Below, piece by piece: positions 7,507 through 15,078 of a stretch of 35,389 bases of DNA. Under the pieces are notes generated by a model, which was not told the DNA's origin, searched no databases, and was given only the letters and a program-made list of their open reading frames with translations. The DNA comes from Xanthobacter autotrophicus (GTDB lineage Bacteria > Pseudomonadota > Alphaproteobacteria > Rhizobiales > Xanthobacteraceae), in the NCBI RefSeq assembly GCF_029991245.1, contig NZ_JAIVFO010000032.1, positions 1-35,389 of the forward strand, written 5' to 3'. The first letter of the stretch is position 1. Each line of letters begins with the position of its first letter. The position numbers and the translations under genes are program-made.

Positions 7507-7729
7507 TCGATGCGTCGGTCAGGACCCGTTAGGCTGCTCTAGCGGAGCGCTCTATGACGGCTCCATGCCTGCCCGGGCGAAGCGGGCCTGCCGGCGGAGA
7601 TGCAACTGAAATAGCAGACTACCTCTCGGGTACGGCAGCGCATCAGGGAGGCCTGCGACGGCGGACTGGGGCGCCAGCCGGCGTGACGCAACGCCTACTT
7701 CGCCATGTGGATGGCGGGACTTTCCGCAT
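7507..7729. other. Intergenic stretch between the sqr promoter and the anti-sigma gene
   Basis: Open frames here have no recognisable features and no convincing ribosome binding sites. It separates the 3' end of the ECF sigma operon from the sqr promoter; I see no clear terminator or repeat. Confidence 0.5.
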
Positions 7730-8509
7730 TCATGCCTCGCTGCGGATCTGGCGGCGCACCTCGTCGGCCAGCGGATGCAGCATGCCGGGCGCCACCGCTC
7801 CGACGAGGCTGTAGCCGAGGCCATCGTCGGCCCAGGTGTAGCCGTTGATCCCATCCTGAACGTGCGGCGCCATCGGCATGTCCCGGCCGTTGGTCATCGG
7901 CCGTGCGAACATGACCAGCCGGTTCCCCTTGTCGTCGTCATACATGAACAGCGCCGCGGGTCCGTGCTCGGTGGCGACGACACGCCCGCCCATGAGGCGG
8001 TAGCCGGAAGAGGCAAGGTCGGGAATGGCTACCGGCCGGCCGAGCCGGCGTGAGGTCCAGGCGACGAGCTGCGCCCGGTTCTCGGCACGGATCTCCACCG
8101 GCCGCGCCTCGTCGGGCGCAAAGACCGCATAGCTCGCCGCCGCCTCCCGGCCAAGCGCCAGCAGTCCGCCCGAGGGGGCCGCGTCCACGCCGCGCAGGGA
8201 CCAGCCGCCGGCGCCGCCGATCGCCAGCAGCAGGACGGCGGCCGCGGCCATGGCCCAGCGCGGCGTGCCGGCGGGGCGCCGCCGGGCCTCGATCATGCGC
8301 GCGAGCGAGAGCTGCGGCGGCAGCGGCTCCTCCACGACCGGCGCGAAGGCGGCGCGCAGCAGGTCGCGCTCGGCGCGATAGGCGGCGATCCGCTCCGCCA
8401 CCTCGGGGTGGGTGTCGAGATAGGCGACGACCTCGGCGCGGCGCTCGGCGTCGAGGGCCTCGTCCACATAGGCGTTGAGGTCGTCTTCGGCGATCGGGCG
8501 GGTGGTCAT
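7730..8509 (-). CDS. Membrane anti-sigma factor of the ECF sigma encoded upstream
   Basis: 259 residues. Residues 1-55 form a helical anti-sigma domain (EDDLNAYVDEALDAERR), residues 85-105 one membrane helix (WAMAAAAVLLLAIGGAGGW), and the rest a periplasmic domain with a conserved-looking segment around IPDLASSGYRLMGGRVV. Such proteins hold the sigma factor at the membrane until a signal releases it. There is no cysteine in the whole protein, so this is not a zinc or thiol-redox anti-sigma factor. The start overlaps the sigma stop (ATGA, 4 bp), which implies coupled translation. The periplasmic domain has several methionines (RPMTNGRDMPMAP), which could matter for a metal or oxidant signal, but that is a guess. 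Confidence 0.88.
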   Translation of the reverse strand: MTTRPIAEDDLNAYVDEALDAERRAEVVAYLDTHPEVAERIAAYRAERDLLRAAFAPVVEEPLPPQLSLARMIEARRRPAGTPRWAMAAAAVLLLAIGGAGGWSLRGVDAAPSGGLLALGREAAASYAVFAPDEARPVEIRAENRAQLVAWTSRRLGRPVAIPDLASSGYRLMGGRVVATEHGPAALFMYDDDKGNRLVMFARPMTNGRDMPMAPHVQDGINGYTWADDGLGYSLVGAVAPGMLHPLADEVRRQIRSEA

Positions 8510-9033
8510 TTCACTCTCCGCAGGTGCGGGTGGGCACTTTCCGGCCTCGGATTGTCGGATATGGCCTTGTGCAGACGCTCGCGTGCCCGCGACAGACGCG
8601 ACATGACCGTGCCGATCGGCACGTCGAGCACCCGCGCCGCCTCGGCATAGGAGAGTTCCTCGACGCAGACCAGCAGCAGCACCGTGCGCTGCTCGTCCGG
8701 CAGTCGCGACAGGGCGGAAACGAGATCGCGGTAGCGCAGGCCGTCTTCCTGCGAGGCCGGGTTGGCGAGATCGCCCTCCCCCACGTCCTCGACCGCCACC
8801 GGGCGCGGCCGGCTCGCCGCCCGTCGCAGCCGCGTCATGGCGAGGTTGTGCAGGATGGCGAAGATCCAGGCACGCGGCTCGCTGTCGGCACGGCGCTGGT
8901 GCCAGCGGCCGATGGCCCGCTCCAGGCAGTCCTGCACCAGATCGTCGGCCGCCGCGCGATCCCGCAGCAGCGCGCGCGCATAGCGCCGCAGCGCAGGAAT
9001 GAGCGGTTCGATCAGACGCACCATCTCGGTCAT
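8506..9033 (-). CDS. ECF-type RNA polymerase sigma factor
   Basis: 175 residues with the two ECF domains. Region 2 spans about residues 10-75 (RRYARALLRDRAAADDLVQDCLERAIGRW, then AWIFAILHNLAMTRLRR). Region 4 spans about 105-155 (LPDEQRTVLLLVCVEELSYAEAARVLDVPIGTVMSRLSRARERL), which contacts the -35 element. It should direct transcription of its own operon and of the divergent NTF2-like gene, because both promoters carry a shared ECF-type signature (see 11143-11170 and 11256-11284). The ATG at 9033 is chosen because homology begins there; the ribosome binding site is weak. It lies 77 bp after the beta-propeller gene and overlaps the anti-sigma gene. Confidence 0.93.
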   Translation of the reverse strand: MTEMVRLIEPLIPALRRYARALLRDRAAADDLVQDCLERAIGRWHQRRADSEPRAWIFAILHNLAMTRLRRAASRPRPVAVEDVGEGDLANPASQEDGLRYRDLVSALSRLPDEQRTVLLLVCVEELSYAEAARVLDVPIGTVMSRLSRARERLHKAISDNPRPESAHPHLRRVK

Positions 9034-9110
9034 CGTGGCGATCCCATGGAGGCCCGGCCGTTGGCCGCCTTTCTGCCGCACGAATGCGGCGGGAAAGGCG
9101 GCCCTGCGCG

Positions 9111-10568
9111 TCAGTTGATGATCTGGCGCTGCACCACGGCGCCGGGTTGGGCGGCCGTGCCCTCGGCGATGACCAGATAGCGCCGCGCCGCCTTCGCGTC
9201 GCCCTGCACGATCTGGCGGATCGGGCCGGCGGCGTTGACGATGGCCGAGCCCGCCGGGTTGGTCATGAAGGCCGAGAGCGGCTCCAGCGCGCCCTTGCCG
9301 TCCGGCTGGCCGGCGAGCGCCAGCACGTAGGGCTTCTTCGGCTCCAGCCCGGTGACAGAGGCCTGCAGGATCTGGATCAGGCCCTGGTCGAACAGCGAGA
9401 CGTTGGTCGGAACCTGCGCGACCACCTTGCCATCCCTCGCCAAAGCGAGATGCGCCGTCTGTCCCGCCACGCCGAGCGGCTGGAGACCCGCCATGCCATC
9501 GCCGTCCGGCACCGCGCCGGGCACGTAGTTGACCGCCTGTGGCGCCTGGCCGATCGGAATGGTGGCGACCACCGTGTTGGTCAGAGTGTCGATGGCCGCG
9601 AGCGCGTCGGCATTCTCGAGCCCGACATAGACCCGCGATCCGTCGCCCGACGGCCAGATGCCGTGGGGGAGATTGCCGACCGGAATGGTCGCGACCTGCG
9701 TGAAGTCGTCGGTGCGGAACACCTTGATCTCGTTCAGCCCGCCGACCGTCACATAGGCAAAGGTGCCATTGGCGTTGCGGGCGAAGTTGACGTGATTGGT
9801 GATCGCCCCGGTGTCGATGGTCCTGATGATGTCGAAGGGCGGCCGGGCGTTGAACACCTGCGTCTTGCCGATGTCCTTCAGCGTGAACCAGACCTGCATG
9901 CCGTCCGGCGTCGCCGCGATGTTCGGGCAGAACGGGCTCTCCTGCTTCACCCGGGCCACGATCTGGTGGTCGACGACGCTGATGACCTCGGTCTCGGGGG
10001 TGAAGGAGGAGCAGACATAGGCATATTGGCCGTCCGGCGAGAAGATCTGCATGCCGGGACCGTTCGGCACCTTGATGCGGGTCTTCTCCTCGTAGCTCTG
10101 CGCGTCGAGCACGGCGATATAATCCTCGCCGCGCACCGTCACCCACACCTCCTTGCCGTCGGGCGTGAAGAACGCCTCGTGCGGCGAGCGGCCGACATAG
10201 GTGGTGTGCCTCACTTTGTTGGTGGCGGTGTCCACGAAGGTCACCGCGTTGGAGCCGATCGAGACCACGGCGATGGTCGTGCGGTCGGGCGAGAAGCCCA
10301 TGCCGTGCACCAGCACCTGGCCCTTGTAGAGTGGGCTGAAATTGCCCGGCTGCGGATCGCCGAGGCGGATGACGCCGAGCAGCCGGTTGGTGGCGGGATC
10401 GGTGACGGAGATGGTATTGGAGAACTGCTCGGCAGCGTAGACGCGGTCGCGGCCGCTCAGCGGGATGTCGGGGGCCGAGGCGGCGAAGGGCGCCTGCCCG
10501 GCCAATGCGGGCACCGCGCAGGCGAGCATGGCGCTCGCCAGCAAGCCGGTCAGGAAACGGGTCTTCAT
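9111..10568 (-). CDS. Exported YVTN-type beta-propeller protein (YncE-like)
   Basis: 485 residues. A signal peptide (MKTRFLTGLLASAMLACAVPALA) sends it to the periplasm. Residues 40-350 hold repeated blades of the YVTN type, for example VYAAEQFSNTISVTDPATN, VVSIGSNAVTFVDTATN, VTVRGEDYIAVLDAQS, AYVTVGGLNEIKVFR and YVGLENADALAAIDTLTN. The last 110 residues form a separate domain without clear identity. Such propellers bind partner proteins or metals, and no catalytic residues can be named. It begins 10 bp after the DUF305 stop and is followed by the sigma gene, so it is in the ECF operon. It may sense or handle the stress the sigma factor answers to. Confidence 0.88.
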   Translation of the reverse strand: MKTRFLTGLLASAMLACAVPALAGQAPFAASAPDIPLSGRDRVYAAEQFSNTISVTDPATNRLLGVIRLGDPQPGNFSPLYKGQVLVHGMGFSPDRTTIAVVSIGSNAVTFVDTATNKVRHTTYVGRSPHEAFFTPDGKEVWVTVRGEDYIAVLDAQSYEEKTRIKVPNGPGMQIFSPDGQYAYVCSSFTPETEVISVVDHQIVARVKQESPFCPNIAATPDGMQVWFTLKDIGKTQVFNARPPFDIIRTIDTGAITNHVNFARNANGTFAYVTVGGLNEIKVFRTDDFTQVATIPVGNLPHGIWPSGDGSRVYVGLENADALAAIDTLTNTVVATIPIGQAPQAVNYVPGAVPDGDGMAGLQPLGVAGQTAHLALARDGKVVAQVPTNVSLFDQGLIQILQASVTGLEPKKPYVLALAGQPDGKGALEPLSAFMTNPAGSAIVNAAGPIRQIVQGDAKAARRYLVIAEGTAAQPGAVVQRQIIN

Positions 10569-10578
10569 CGGTGGGCTC

Positions 10579-11106
10579 CTATTTCATCGACATCGGGATG
10601 GCCGGGGACATGCCGCCATGGGACATGCCGCCGTGGGCGGAATGATCGTGGACGGGGCCTGCGGCACCCGTCGAACCGGCGGTTGCCGCCGCCCCGGGCT
10701 GGGTCGGCGCCGGTGCGGAGGGCGGCAAAGGCTGGCCGAGGGCGAGGCGCATGGCCGCGATCTCCTGCTGCTGCTCGACCACGATCTCCTGCGCGAGGCG
10801 CCGCAGCTGCTCGTTCCGGCCGTAGCGCAGATAGGCGACCGCCATGTCCACGGCGCCCTGGTGGTGCGGGATCATCATCGCGGCGAAATCGACATCGACA
10901 TCGCCCGTCGGGGCGACGTCCATGTCCGCCATCATCTTGTCCATCGCCGCCGCGTTCTCGGTGAGGAACGGTGCTTCGTTGATGGGCCGGGCGGTTGCCG
11001 CGTCGACCGGAGCGGCATCTTGTGCCTGCGTGGCGGCGGCCCCCGCGGTGCACGCCGCGGCAAGGGCGATCAGGCCGATGGCGAGGGATGGAGCGCGAAT
11101 GCGCAT
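10579..11106 (-). CDS. DUF305 protein with Met/His-rich tail, probable copper-binding envelope protein
   Basis: 175 residues. An N-terminal signal (LAIGLIALAAAC) may be a lipoprotein signal, although alanine at -3 is a poor lipobox. The DUF305 domain spans about residues 45-125 and shows DFAAMMIPHHQGAVDMA and a later helix with EIVVEQQQEIAAM, the expected metal-binding His and Glu pattern. The last 25 residues are rich in His and Met (HDHSAHGGMSHGGM, then MSMK), a typical copper-binding tail. Relatives such as CopM bind copper in the periplasm. It is the first gene of the ECF operon, 29 nt behind the predicted transcript start, with GGAGGAG before the ATG. Confidence 0.87.
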   Translation of the reverse strand: MRIRAPSLAIGLIALAAACTAGAAATQAQDAAPVDAATARPINEAPFLTENAAAMDKMMADMDVAPTGDVDVDFAAMMIPHHQGAVDMAVAYLRYGRNEQLRRLAQEIVVEQQQEIAAMRLALGQPLPPSAPAPTQPGAAATAGSTGAAGPVHDHSAHGGMSHGGMSPAIPMSMK

Positions 11107-11142
11107 GACGGTCTCCTCCGGCGCAACGGCGCCTTCAGGAGG

Positions 11143-11170
11143 GTGGACTCCGCCGAGCGGCCTTTATTCC
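11143..11170 (-). promoter_or_regulatory. ECF-type promoter of the DUF305-propeller-sigma-antisigma operon
   Basis: On the minus strand GGAATAAA (11170-11163) is followed by GTCCAC (11148-11143) after 14 bp. Both the -35 and the -10 positions line up with the divergent promoter at 11256-11284: GGAATAAAG is identical, and CCCTC appears 18 bp further down in both. The predicted transcript start is about 29 bp before the DUF305 ATG. This implies that the sigma factor controls its own operon. Confidence 0.65.
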
Positions 11171-11255
11171 AAAGCGGCACGAATCTTTCCGGCGCGCCCG
11201 GAGCGATCCGCAAAGGCGGCTTTCTGGACGGGTGCGGAAAAAAGCGCAGGGCGTG

Positions 11256-11284
11256 GGAATAAAGCGCGGCGGCGGGGTGTCTCC
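11256..11284 (+). promoter_or_regulatory. ECF-type promoter of the NTF2-like gene
   Basis: GGAATAAA (11256-11263) as -35 and TGTCTC (11278-11283) as -10, matched by the minus-strand promoter 86 bp away. The transcript would start near 11291, about 24 nt before the ATG, and AGGAG lies at 11304-11308. Confidence 0.65.
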
Positions 11285-11314
11285 CTCGCATAACTTCCAC
11301 GACAGGAGCCGCCC

Positions 11315-11743
11315 ATGATCCGCCTTTCCACCTTCGCCGCCCCGCTGGTCCTCGCTGCCTTCTGCGCCACGGTAGCGGTCGCCGGTCCTGCCGAGGACCT
11401 CGCCCGGTCGCGCATCGATGCCGTCGCCGGCGGCGATCTCGCCGCCGTCACCAGCGTCTATGGACCCGGCGCGACCCTGCACTGGGTCGGCGGCCCGCTC
11501 GACGGCAGCTATGCCGCGCCCGACGCGATCAAGCAGGTCTGGTCGAAGTTCTTCACCGCCCAGGGCGCCCAGAAGGCAAGCGTCGCCGCCCTCTCGGAAG
11601 CCGCCAATCCCAAGGGCGCGACGGTGACGGCGGACGTTGCCTTCGCCGGCAAGAGCACGGTCAAGGTGCGGTACGTGCTGGTCTATCGTGACGGCAAGCT
11701 CGTCGACGAGATCTGGCAGGTCAATCCCGCCGCGGCCTATTGA
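11315..11743 (+). CDS. Exported NTF2-like (SnoaL-fold) protein
   Basis: 142 residues. A signal peptide ends near VAVAGPAED (about residue 23). The rest has the NTF2-like pattern: an amphipathic helix (LARSRIDAVAGGDLAAVTSVYGP), a hinge with TLHWVGGPLDGSYAAPDAIKQVWSKFF, and terminal beta strands with VKVRYVLVYRDGKLVDEIWQV. NTF2-like folds act as small-ligand binding pockets or enzymes; none of the known active-site sets is obvious. It is divergent from the ECF operon and has the same type of promoter, so it is likely the second target of the sigma factor. A Shine-Dalgarno AGGAG is 7 nt before the ATG. Confidence 0.85.
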   Translation: MIRLSTFAAPLVLAAFCATVAVAGPAEDLARSRIDAVAGGDLAAVTSVYGPGATLHWVGGPLDGSYAAPDAIKQVWSKFFTAQGAQKASVAALSEAANPKGATVTADVAFAGKSTVKVRYVLVYRDGKLVDEIWQVNPAAAY

Positions 11744-11827
11744 GGGGTCAAAAGGGGGACGGCTTCAATACGGAGCCGCAATGGAGCAGTTTTCCTGCGA
11801 CGAGATCACCCGCGTAGCTCGTCTCGA

Positions 11828-11852
11828 TCCGCGCGGCGCCGTGCCGCGCGGA
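11828..11852. terminator. Hairpin downstream of the NTF2-like gene
   Basis: TCCGCGCGGC and GCCGCGCGGA are perfect 10-bp arms with a 5-nt loop, about 85 bp after the stop. GC-rich and without a T-tract, so a terminator role is only likely. Confidence 0.45.
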
Positions 11853-12080
11853 CATGGCGATCAAGCCGATGCCGATCAACATGTCTTGGCGAGATAGCCG
11901 GCAATGGCCTTGGCATCCTACGAATCAGTTTTCACCCCGCTGGACAAGCCTGATTATCGATCAGCTCGCGCACTGCGCGGTTGCATTGCAATCCCGTGAA
12001 AGACAGGCTGTTCCCGGCAGGGGCATCACTCGTGCCGACGCTGTCAGGTCAAGTCAGCTGGTATCGGTGAGACAGTCAGA
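11853..12080. other. Intergenic stretch before the EamA transporter gene
   Basis: The 337 bp between 11744 and 12080 contain no convincing gene. On the minus strand there is a short frame around 11780-11880 with a membrane-like start (MLIGIGLIAMSAR) and a following region that could be a fragment of a lost gene, but I cannot name it. The DMT gene promoter should lie near 12000-12080. Confidence 0.4.
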
Positions 12081-13130
12081 ATGATGCAAACAGGTATTCT
12101 CCTCGCGCTAGGGGCGGCGGGCTTGTTCGGTGCAAGCACGCCGTTCGCCAAACTCCTTCTGGGCTCCGTCGATCCCTGGATGATGGCCGGCCTGCTGTAC
12201 CTTGGAGCCGGCCTCGGTCTCGCCGCGGTGCAGGTGTCCCGAACCGCCCTGCGGTTGCCAGCCGTCGAGGCGCCGCTGCGGCGGGCGGACATGCCCTGGC
12301 TTGCCCTGGTCATCATCGCTGGAGGCCTTCTCGGTCCTCTGCTGCTGATGTTCGGCCTGTCCCTCACCGACGCAGCGTCGGCCTCGCTGCTGCTCAACCT
12401 GGAAGGCCTCGCCACCATGGGCATCGCCTGGCTGGTGTTCCGCGAGAACGTGGACCGGCGGCTCCTGCTCGGTGCCTTCGCCATCCTCGCAGGTGCCGTC
12501 CTCCTGTCGTGGGAGGGGCACCTGTCCGTGCAATGGGGCGCCGTGCTGATCGCGGGCGCCTGCCTGTGCTGGGGGGTCGACAACAACCTGACGCGTAAGC
12601 TCTCGTCCGCCGATCCGATCCAGATCGCCATGTTGAAGGGACTCGTCGCGGGCACCGTCAATCTGCTCATCGCTCTCGCCATTGGCGCCCGACTGCCCTC
12701 GGCGGGCGCGCTCCTGGAGGCAGGCGTCATCGGCTTTCTGGGCTACGGCGTCAGCCTTGCTTTGTTCGTCCTCGCTCTGCGCCATCTCGGTGCGGCGCGG
12801 ACCGGGGCCTATTTCTCTCTTGCGCCGTTCGTCGGCGCGGTGTTGGCGGTCGTCATGCTGGGCGAGGCGATTTCGGTGCAATTGGTGGTCGCCGGGGGGC
12901 TGATGGTAGTCGGCCTATGGCTGCATCTGTCAGAGCGGCACGAGCACTCGCACGCCCATGAGGCGCTGGTGCATGAGCACCGGCACAGCCACGACGAACA
13001 CCATCGCCATGAGCACGAACCAGGGGTACAGCCCGGCGAGCCACATACCCACTGGCACCAGCATGTACCGGTGGTGCACCGGCACCCGCATTATCCTGAT
13101 CTCCATCATCGCCACGGGCACGGGACCTAA
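12081..13130 (+). CDS. EamA/DMT-family permease with histidine-rich C-terminal tail
   Basis: 349 residues. Residues 1-285 hold ten hydrophobic segments in two EamA repeats, the drug/metabolite transporter pattern (GILLALGAAGLFGASTPFAK at the start, NLEGLATMGIAWLVFRE in the first half, AGAYFSLAPFVGAVLAVVMLGE-like in the second). From residue 286 on, about 60 residues are a tail dominated by His and Glu/Asp (HEHSHAHEALVHEHRHSH and continuing). The tail is probably cytoplasmic and could bind a divalent metal. The transported substrate is unknown; DMT proteins move amino acids, nucleotide-like molecules and drugs. A second ATG at 12084 is an equally possible start, and no clear ribosome binding site was seen. 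Confidence 0.88.
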   Translation: MMQTGILLALGAAGLFGASTPFAKLLLGSVDPWMMAGLLYLGAGLGLAAVQVSRTALRLPAVEAPLRRADMPWLALVIIAGGLLGPLLLMFGLSLTDAASASLLLNLEGLATMGIAWLVFRENVDRRLLLGAFAILAGAVLLSWEGHLSVQWGAVLIAGACLCWGVDNNLTRKLSSADPIQIAMLKGLVAGTVNLLIALAIGARLPSAGALLEAGVIGFLGYGVSLALFVLALRHLGAARTGAYFSLAPFVGAVLAVVMLGEAISVQLVVAGGLMVVGLWLHLSERHEHSHAHEALVHEHRHSHDEHHRHEHEPGVQPGEPHTHWHQHVPVVHRHPHYPDLHHRHGHGT

Positions 13131-13226
13131 AGCCGCCCGTGCCGGGGGGCGGTTCACCTCAGCTTCGGTTACTGCCTGCTCGGTCGCGCGCTGGAGCAGG
13201 TATCGGGGGTTGACGCGCCGCGAGTT

Positions 13227-13255
13227 CGCAAGGCGCGAGGTGCTCGCGCCTTGCG
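13227..13255. terminator. Strong GC-rich hairpin between convergent genes
   Basis: CGCAAGGCGCGAG and CTCGCGCCTTGCG are perfect 13-bp arms around GTG. It lies between the 3' ends of the EamA gene (plus) and the SH3b gene (minus), so it could end transcripts from both sides. No T-tract is present. Confidence 0.5.
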
Positions 13256-13288
13256 GTATGCTTGAAGACGTTCTTCGCTAGATCTTCT

Positions 13289-13322
13289 CCCCCTTGGGGG
13301 GCACTGCGGGGTCTCCCCGCAG
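13289..13322. repeat. Two adjacent hairpins
   Basis: CCCCC-TT-GGGGG near 13289-13300 is followed by CTGCGGGG-TCT-CCCCGCAG (13304-13322), perfect 8-bp arms. They may be terminator-like structures for the SH3b gene or part of a lost mobile element. Confidence 0.4.
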
Positions 13323-13386
13323 AAGGGACCGGCCGAGACGGTAGGCTCGACCGCAGGGGAAGGCTTTACCCCTTACGCTTCCAGAT

Positions 13387-13430
13387 GGCGATCCATGTCC
13401 TTCCAATTGGCGGTCCATTGACTTCCAATT
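13387..13430. repeat. 22-bp tandem repeat, possible transposase-binding end
   Basis: Two units, 13387-13408 and 13409-13430, share GGCG-[A/G]-TCCAT and the end CTTCCAATT; a third, weaker copy seems to end at 13386. IS21-family elements carry sets of repeats of about this length at their ends, so this may be a relic of such an element, but no transposase gene is left. It lies in the 435 bp between the EamA and SH3b genes, where I found no gene. Confidence 0.35.
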
Positions 13431-13565
13431 GGCCGATATCAATAGTCCCGATTGTCCGGGATTCGGGGATGGTATGTTCGATCGATTTGTAGAGCGGCGG
13501 GTGAAGGAAGCCCGTTCGGATAAGCGCTTCACGGCTGTACGACTGGCGCAAAGGTCGCCGTCCGT

Positions 13566-14243
13566 TCAGCGAGTGAAGGTTCGGATGCCGCTGTTGCCGG
13601 CGGGGCCCGTGCGGGTGACGGTGCAGGACTGGGTGTTGCCGCTGCACGAGCGCGTGCGCGAAGCGGAGGCACCGTAGGGGCCGGTGGCGCTGCGCGTTGA
13701 GGTGCAGGTGCCGCCGGAGCAGGTGCGGCTCTGGCTGGCCGAGCCGCCATAGATTCCGGTGGCCGAGCGGGTGGCGGTGCAACTGCCGTTGGCGCACTGG
13801 ACCGAGCGGTCATAGCTCGTCACGCGCGCGCCCGGTGCGACCGGGTAGACCGGAGGCGGCGCATAATAGCCCCAGCGGCCGTACCAGGGATAAGCTGCGT
13901 AGTAGGTGTCCCAATAGACCTTGTTGAAGGTCACGACGGTAAGGCCCACCGCCGGCGCGACGGCCGGCGTCAGCACCACCGGCGCGCCGCGATAGACCAC
14001 CTGGATGTAATTGGCCGCGACCCAGCCGCGATAGACACCCATGGAGATATCGCACCAGGTGTAGCCGGAAAGGCAGCCATGGGTGGTCACCTGGACTCCG
14101 GCCGGCACCGTCGTCACCACCGGATAGGCAGTGGAGGGGCCGGCCCTCAGATTGACGTTCCCGGTCGCGACGGCGACGGTCGCCGCACCGGCGGCCGACG
14201 ATACGCAGAACAACGTGGCCAGAGCCAAAAACAGACGCTTCAT
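13566..14243 (-). CDS. Exported SH3b-domain protein with Cys/Thr-rich repeats
   Basis: 225 residues. A signal peptide (MKRLFLALATLFCVSSAAGAA) is followed by an SH3b domain at about 22-85: ATGNVNLRAGPSTAYPVV, then VPAGVQVTTHGCLSGYTWCDISMGVYRGWVAANYI. SH3b domains often bind cell-wall peptides. A Tyr/Pro-rich middle (YYAAYPWYGRWGYYAPPP) leads to a tail with three imperfect repeats of the type RS-x-C-(x)-GSCTATRSATGxYG. The function of the tail is unknown. GGAGGG before the ATG at 14243 sets the start; a longer frame to 14396 has no features. Confidence 0.85.
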   Translation of the reverse strand: MKRLFLALATLFCVSSAAGAATVAVATGNVNLRAGPSTAYPVVTTVPAGVQVTTHGCLSGYTWCDISMGVYRGWVAANYIQVVYRGAPVVLTPAVAPAVGLTVVTFNKVYWDTYYAAYPWYGRWGYYAPPPVYPVAPGARVTSYDRSVQCANGSCTATRSATGIYGGSASQSRTCSGGTCTSTRSATGPYGASASRTRSCSGNTQSCTVTRTGPAGNSGIRTFTR

Positions 14244-14352
14244 CGCTTTGCCCTCCATTTCGCAGCTGGCCGGCGCACCCGTGCCCGCCGTTATCGCGAA
14301 GAGGCTAAGGCGGTGGTGTCGCCGCCGGCTGTCGCTGCCGTGACGATATGTT

Positions 14353-15078
14353 TCAATGTGTACCGGCAGCTCCCGGGGTGCCGTGCACGGCCCCATCGCG
14401 GGTCCGCCCGTCGCTGAGTTCGATGGTTCGGTCGAACAGGTCGAGGGCGCGCTGGTCGTGGGTCACCACCGCGACCGCCGCCTGGCGGGTCCTGGCAATC
14501 TCACGGAACAGCTGCAGCACCTGACGCCCGCGCACGCTGTCGAGGGCGGCGGTGGGCTCGTCCGCCAACAGCAGGCTCGGCGCGTTGGCGAGCGCCCTCG
14601 CCACCGCCACCCGCTGCTGCTCGCCCCCCGACAGCCGGGAGGGGTGGTTGTCGAGCCGGTGGCCGAGGTCGAGGCTGGCGAGCAGCGCGCCTGCATAGGC
14701 CCGCGCCGCGCGCGGCGGCACATGGTCGATCTCCAGCGCCAGCGCCACGTTTTCCACCGCCGTGAGGAAGGGGATCAGGTTTGCCTTCTGGAAAATGAAG
14801 CCGATGTGGTTGCGGCGGAAGGTGCGCAGCCGGTCGAGGTCCGCCGCGGGATGGGAGACACGCCGCCCGTCGATGAGCACCTCGCCGGCGCTCGGCGGCT
14901 CCAGCAGGCCGGCGATGAGCAGCAGCGTGCTCTTGCCCGATCCGCTCGGACCGGAGATCCCCACCACCTCGCCGCGATGGATATCGAGCGAGACTCCGTC
15001 CAGGGCGCGCACCGTCGTATCTCCGCTCCGGTAGAGTCGCTGTACATCGCGGATGGACAGCACTGGCGGAGGGCTCAC
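14353..15078 (-). CDS. ABC transporter ATPase (MacB/LolD-type)
   Basis: 241 residues with Walker A GPSGSGKST (43-51), Q loop (IFQKAN, about 95-100), signature LSGGEQQR (149-156), Walker B SLLLADEP (168-175) and the H-loop VTHDQ. It is the nucleotide-binding subunit of the export system formed with the FtsX-type permease and the HlyD-type adaptor upstream in the same operon. The start is a GTG that overlaps the permease stop (GTGA, 4 bp), so the two are translated together. Confidence 0.94.
   Translation of the reverse strand: MSPPPVLSIRDVQRLYRSGDTTVRALDGVSLDIHRGEVVGISGPSGSGKSTLLLIAGLLEPPSAGEVLIDGRRVSHPAADLDRLRTFRRNHIGFIFQKANLIPFLTAVENVALALEIDHVPPRAARAYAGALLASLDLGHRLDNHPSRLSGGEQQRVAVARALANAPSLLLADEPTAALDSVRGRQVLQLFREIARTRQAAVAVVTHDQRALDLFDRTIELSDGRTRDGAVHGTPGAAGTH

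Noticed and set aside
9084..10964. Long open frame (over 600 codons) on the plus strand across the propeller and DUF305 genes
   Set aside because: It lies opposite two well-supported genes, has arginine/histidine-rich low-complexity content typical of antisense frames in GC-rich DNA, and shows no family features.
11637..11897. Plus-strand frame overlapping the end of the NTF2-like gene
   Set aside because: Out of frame with a well-supported gene and of low-complexity composition.
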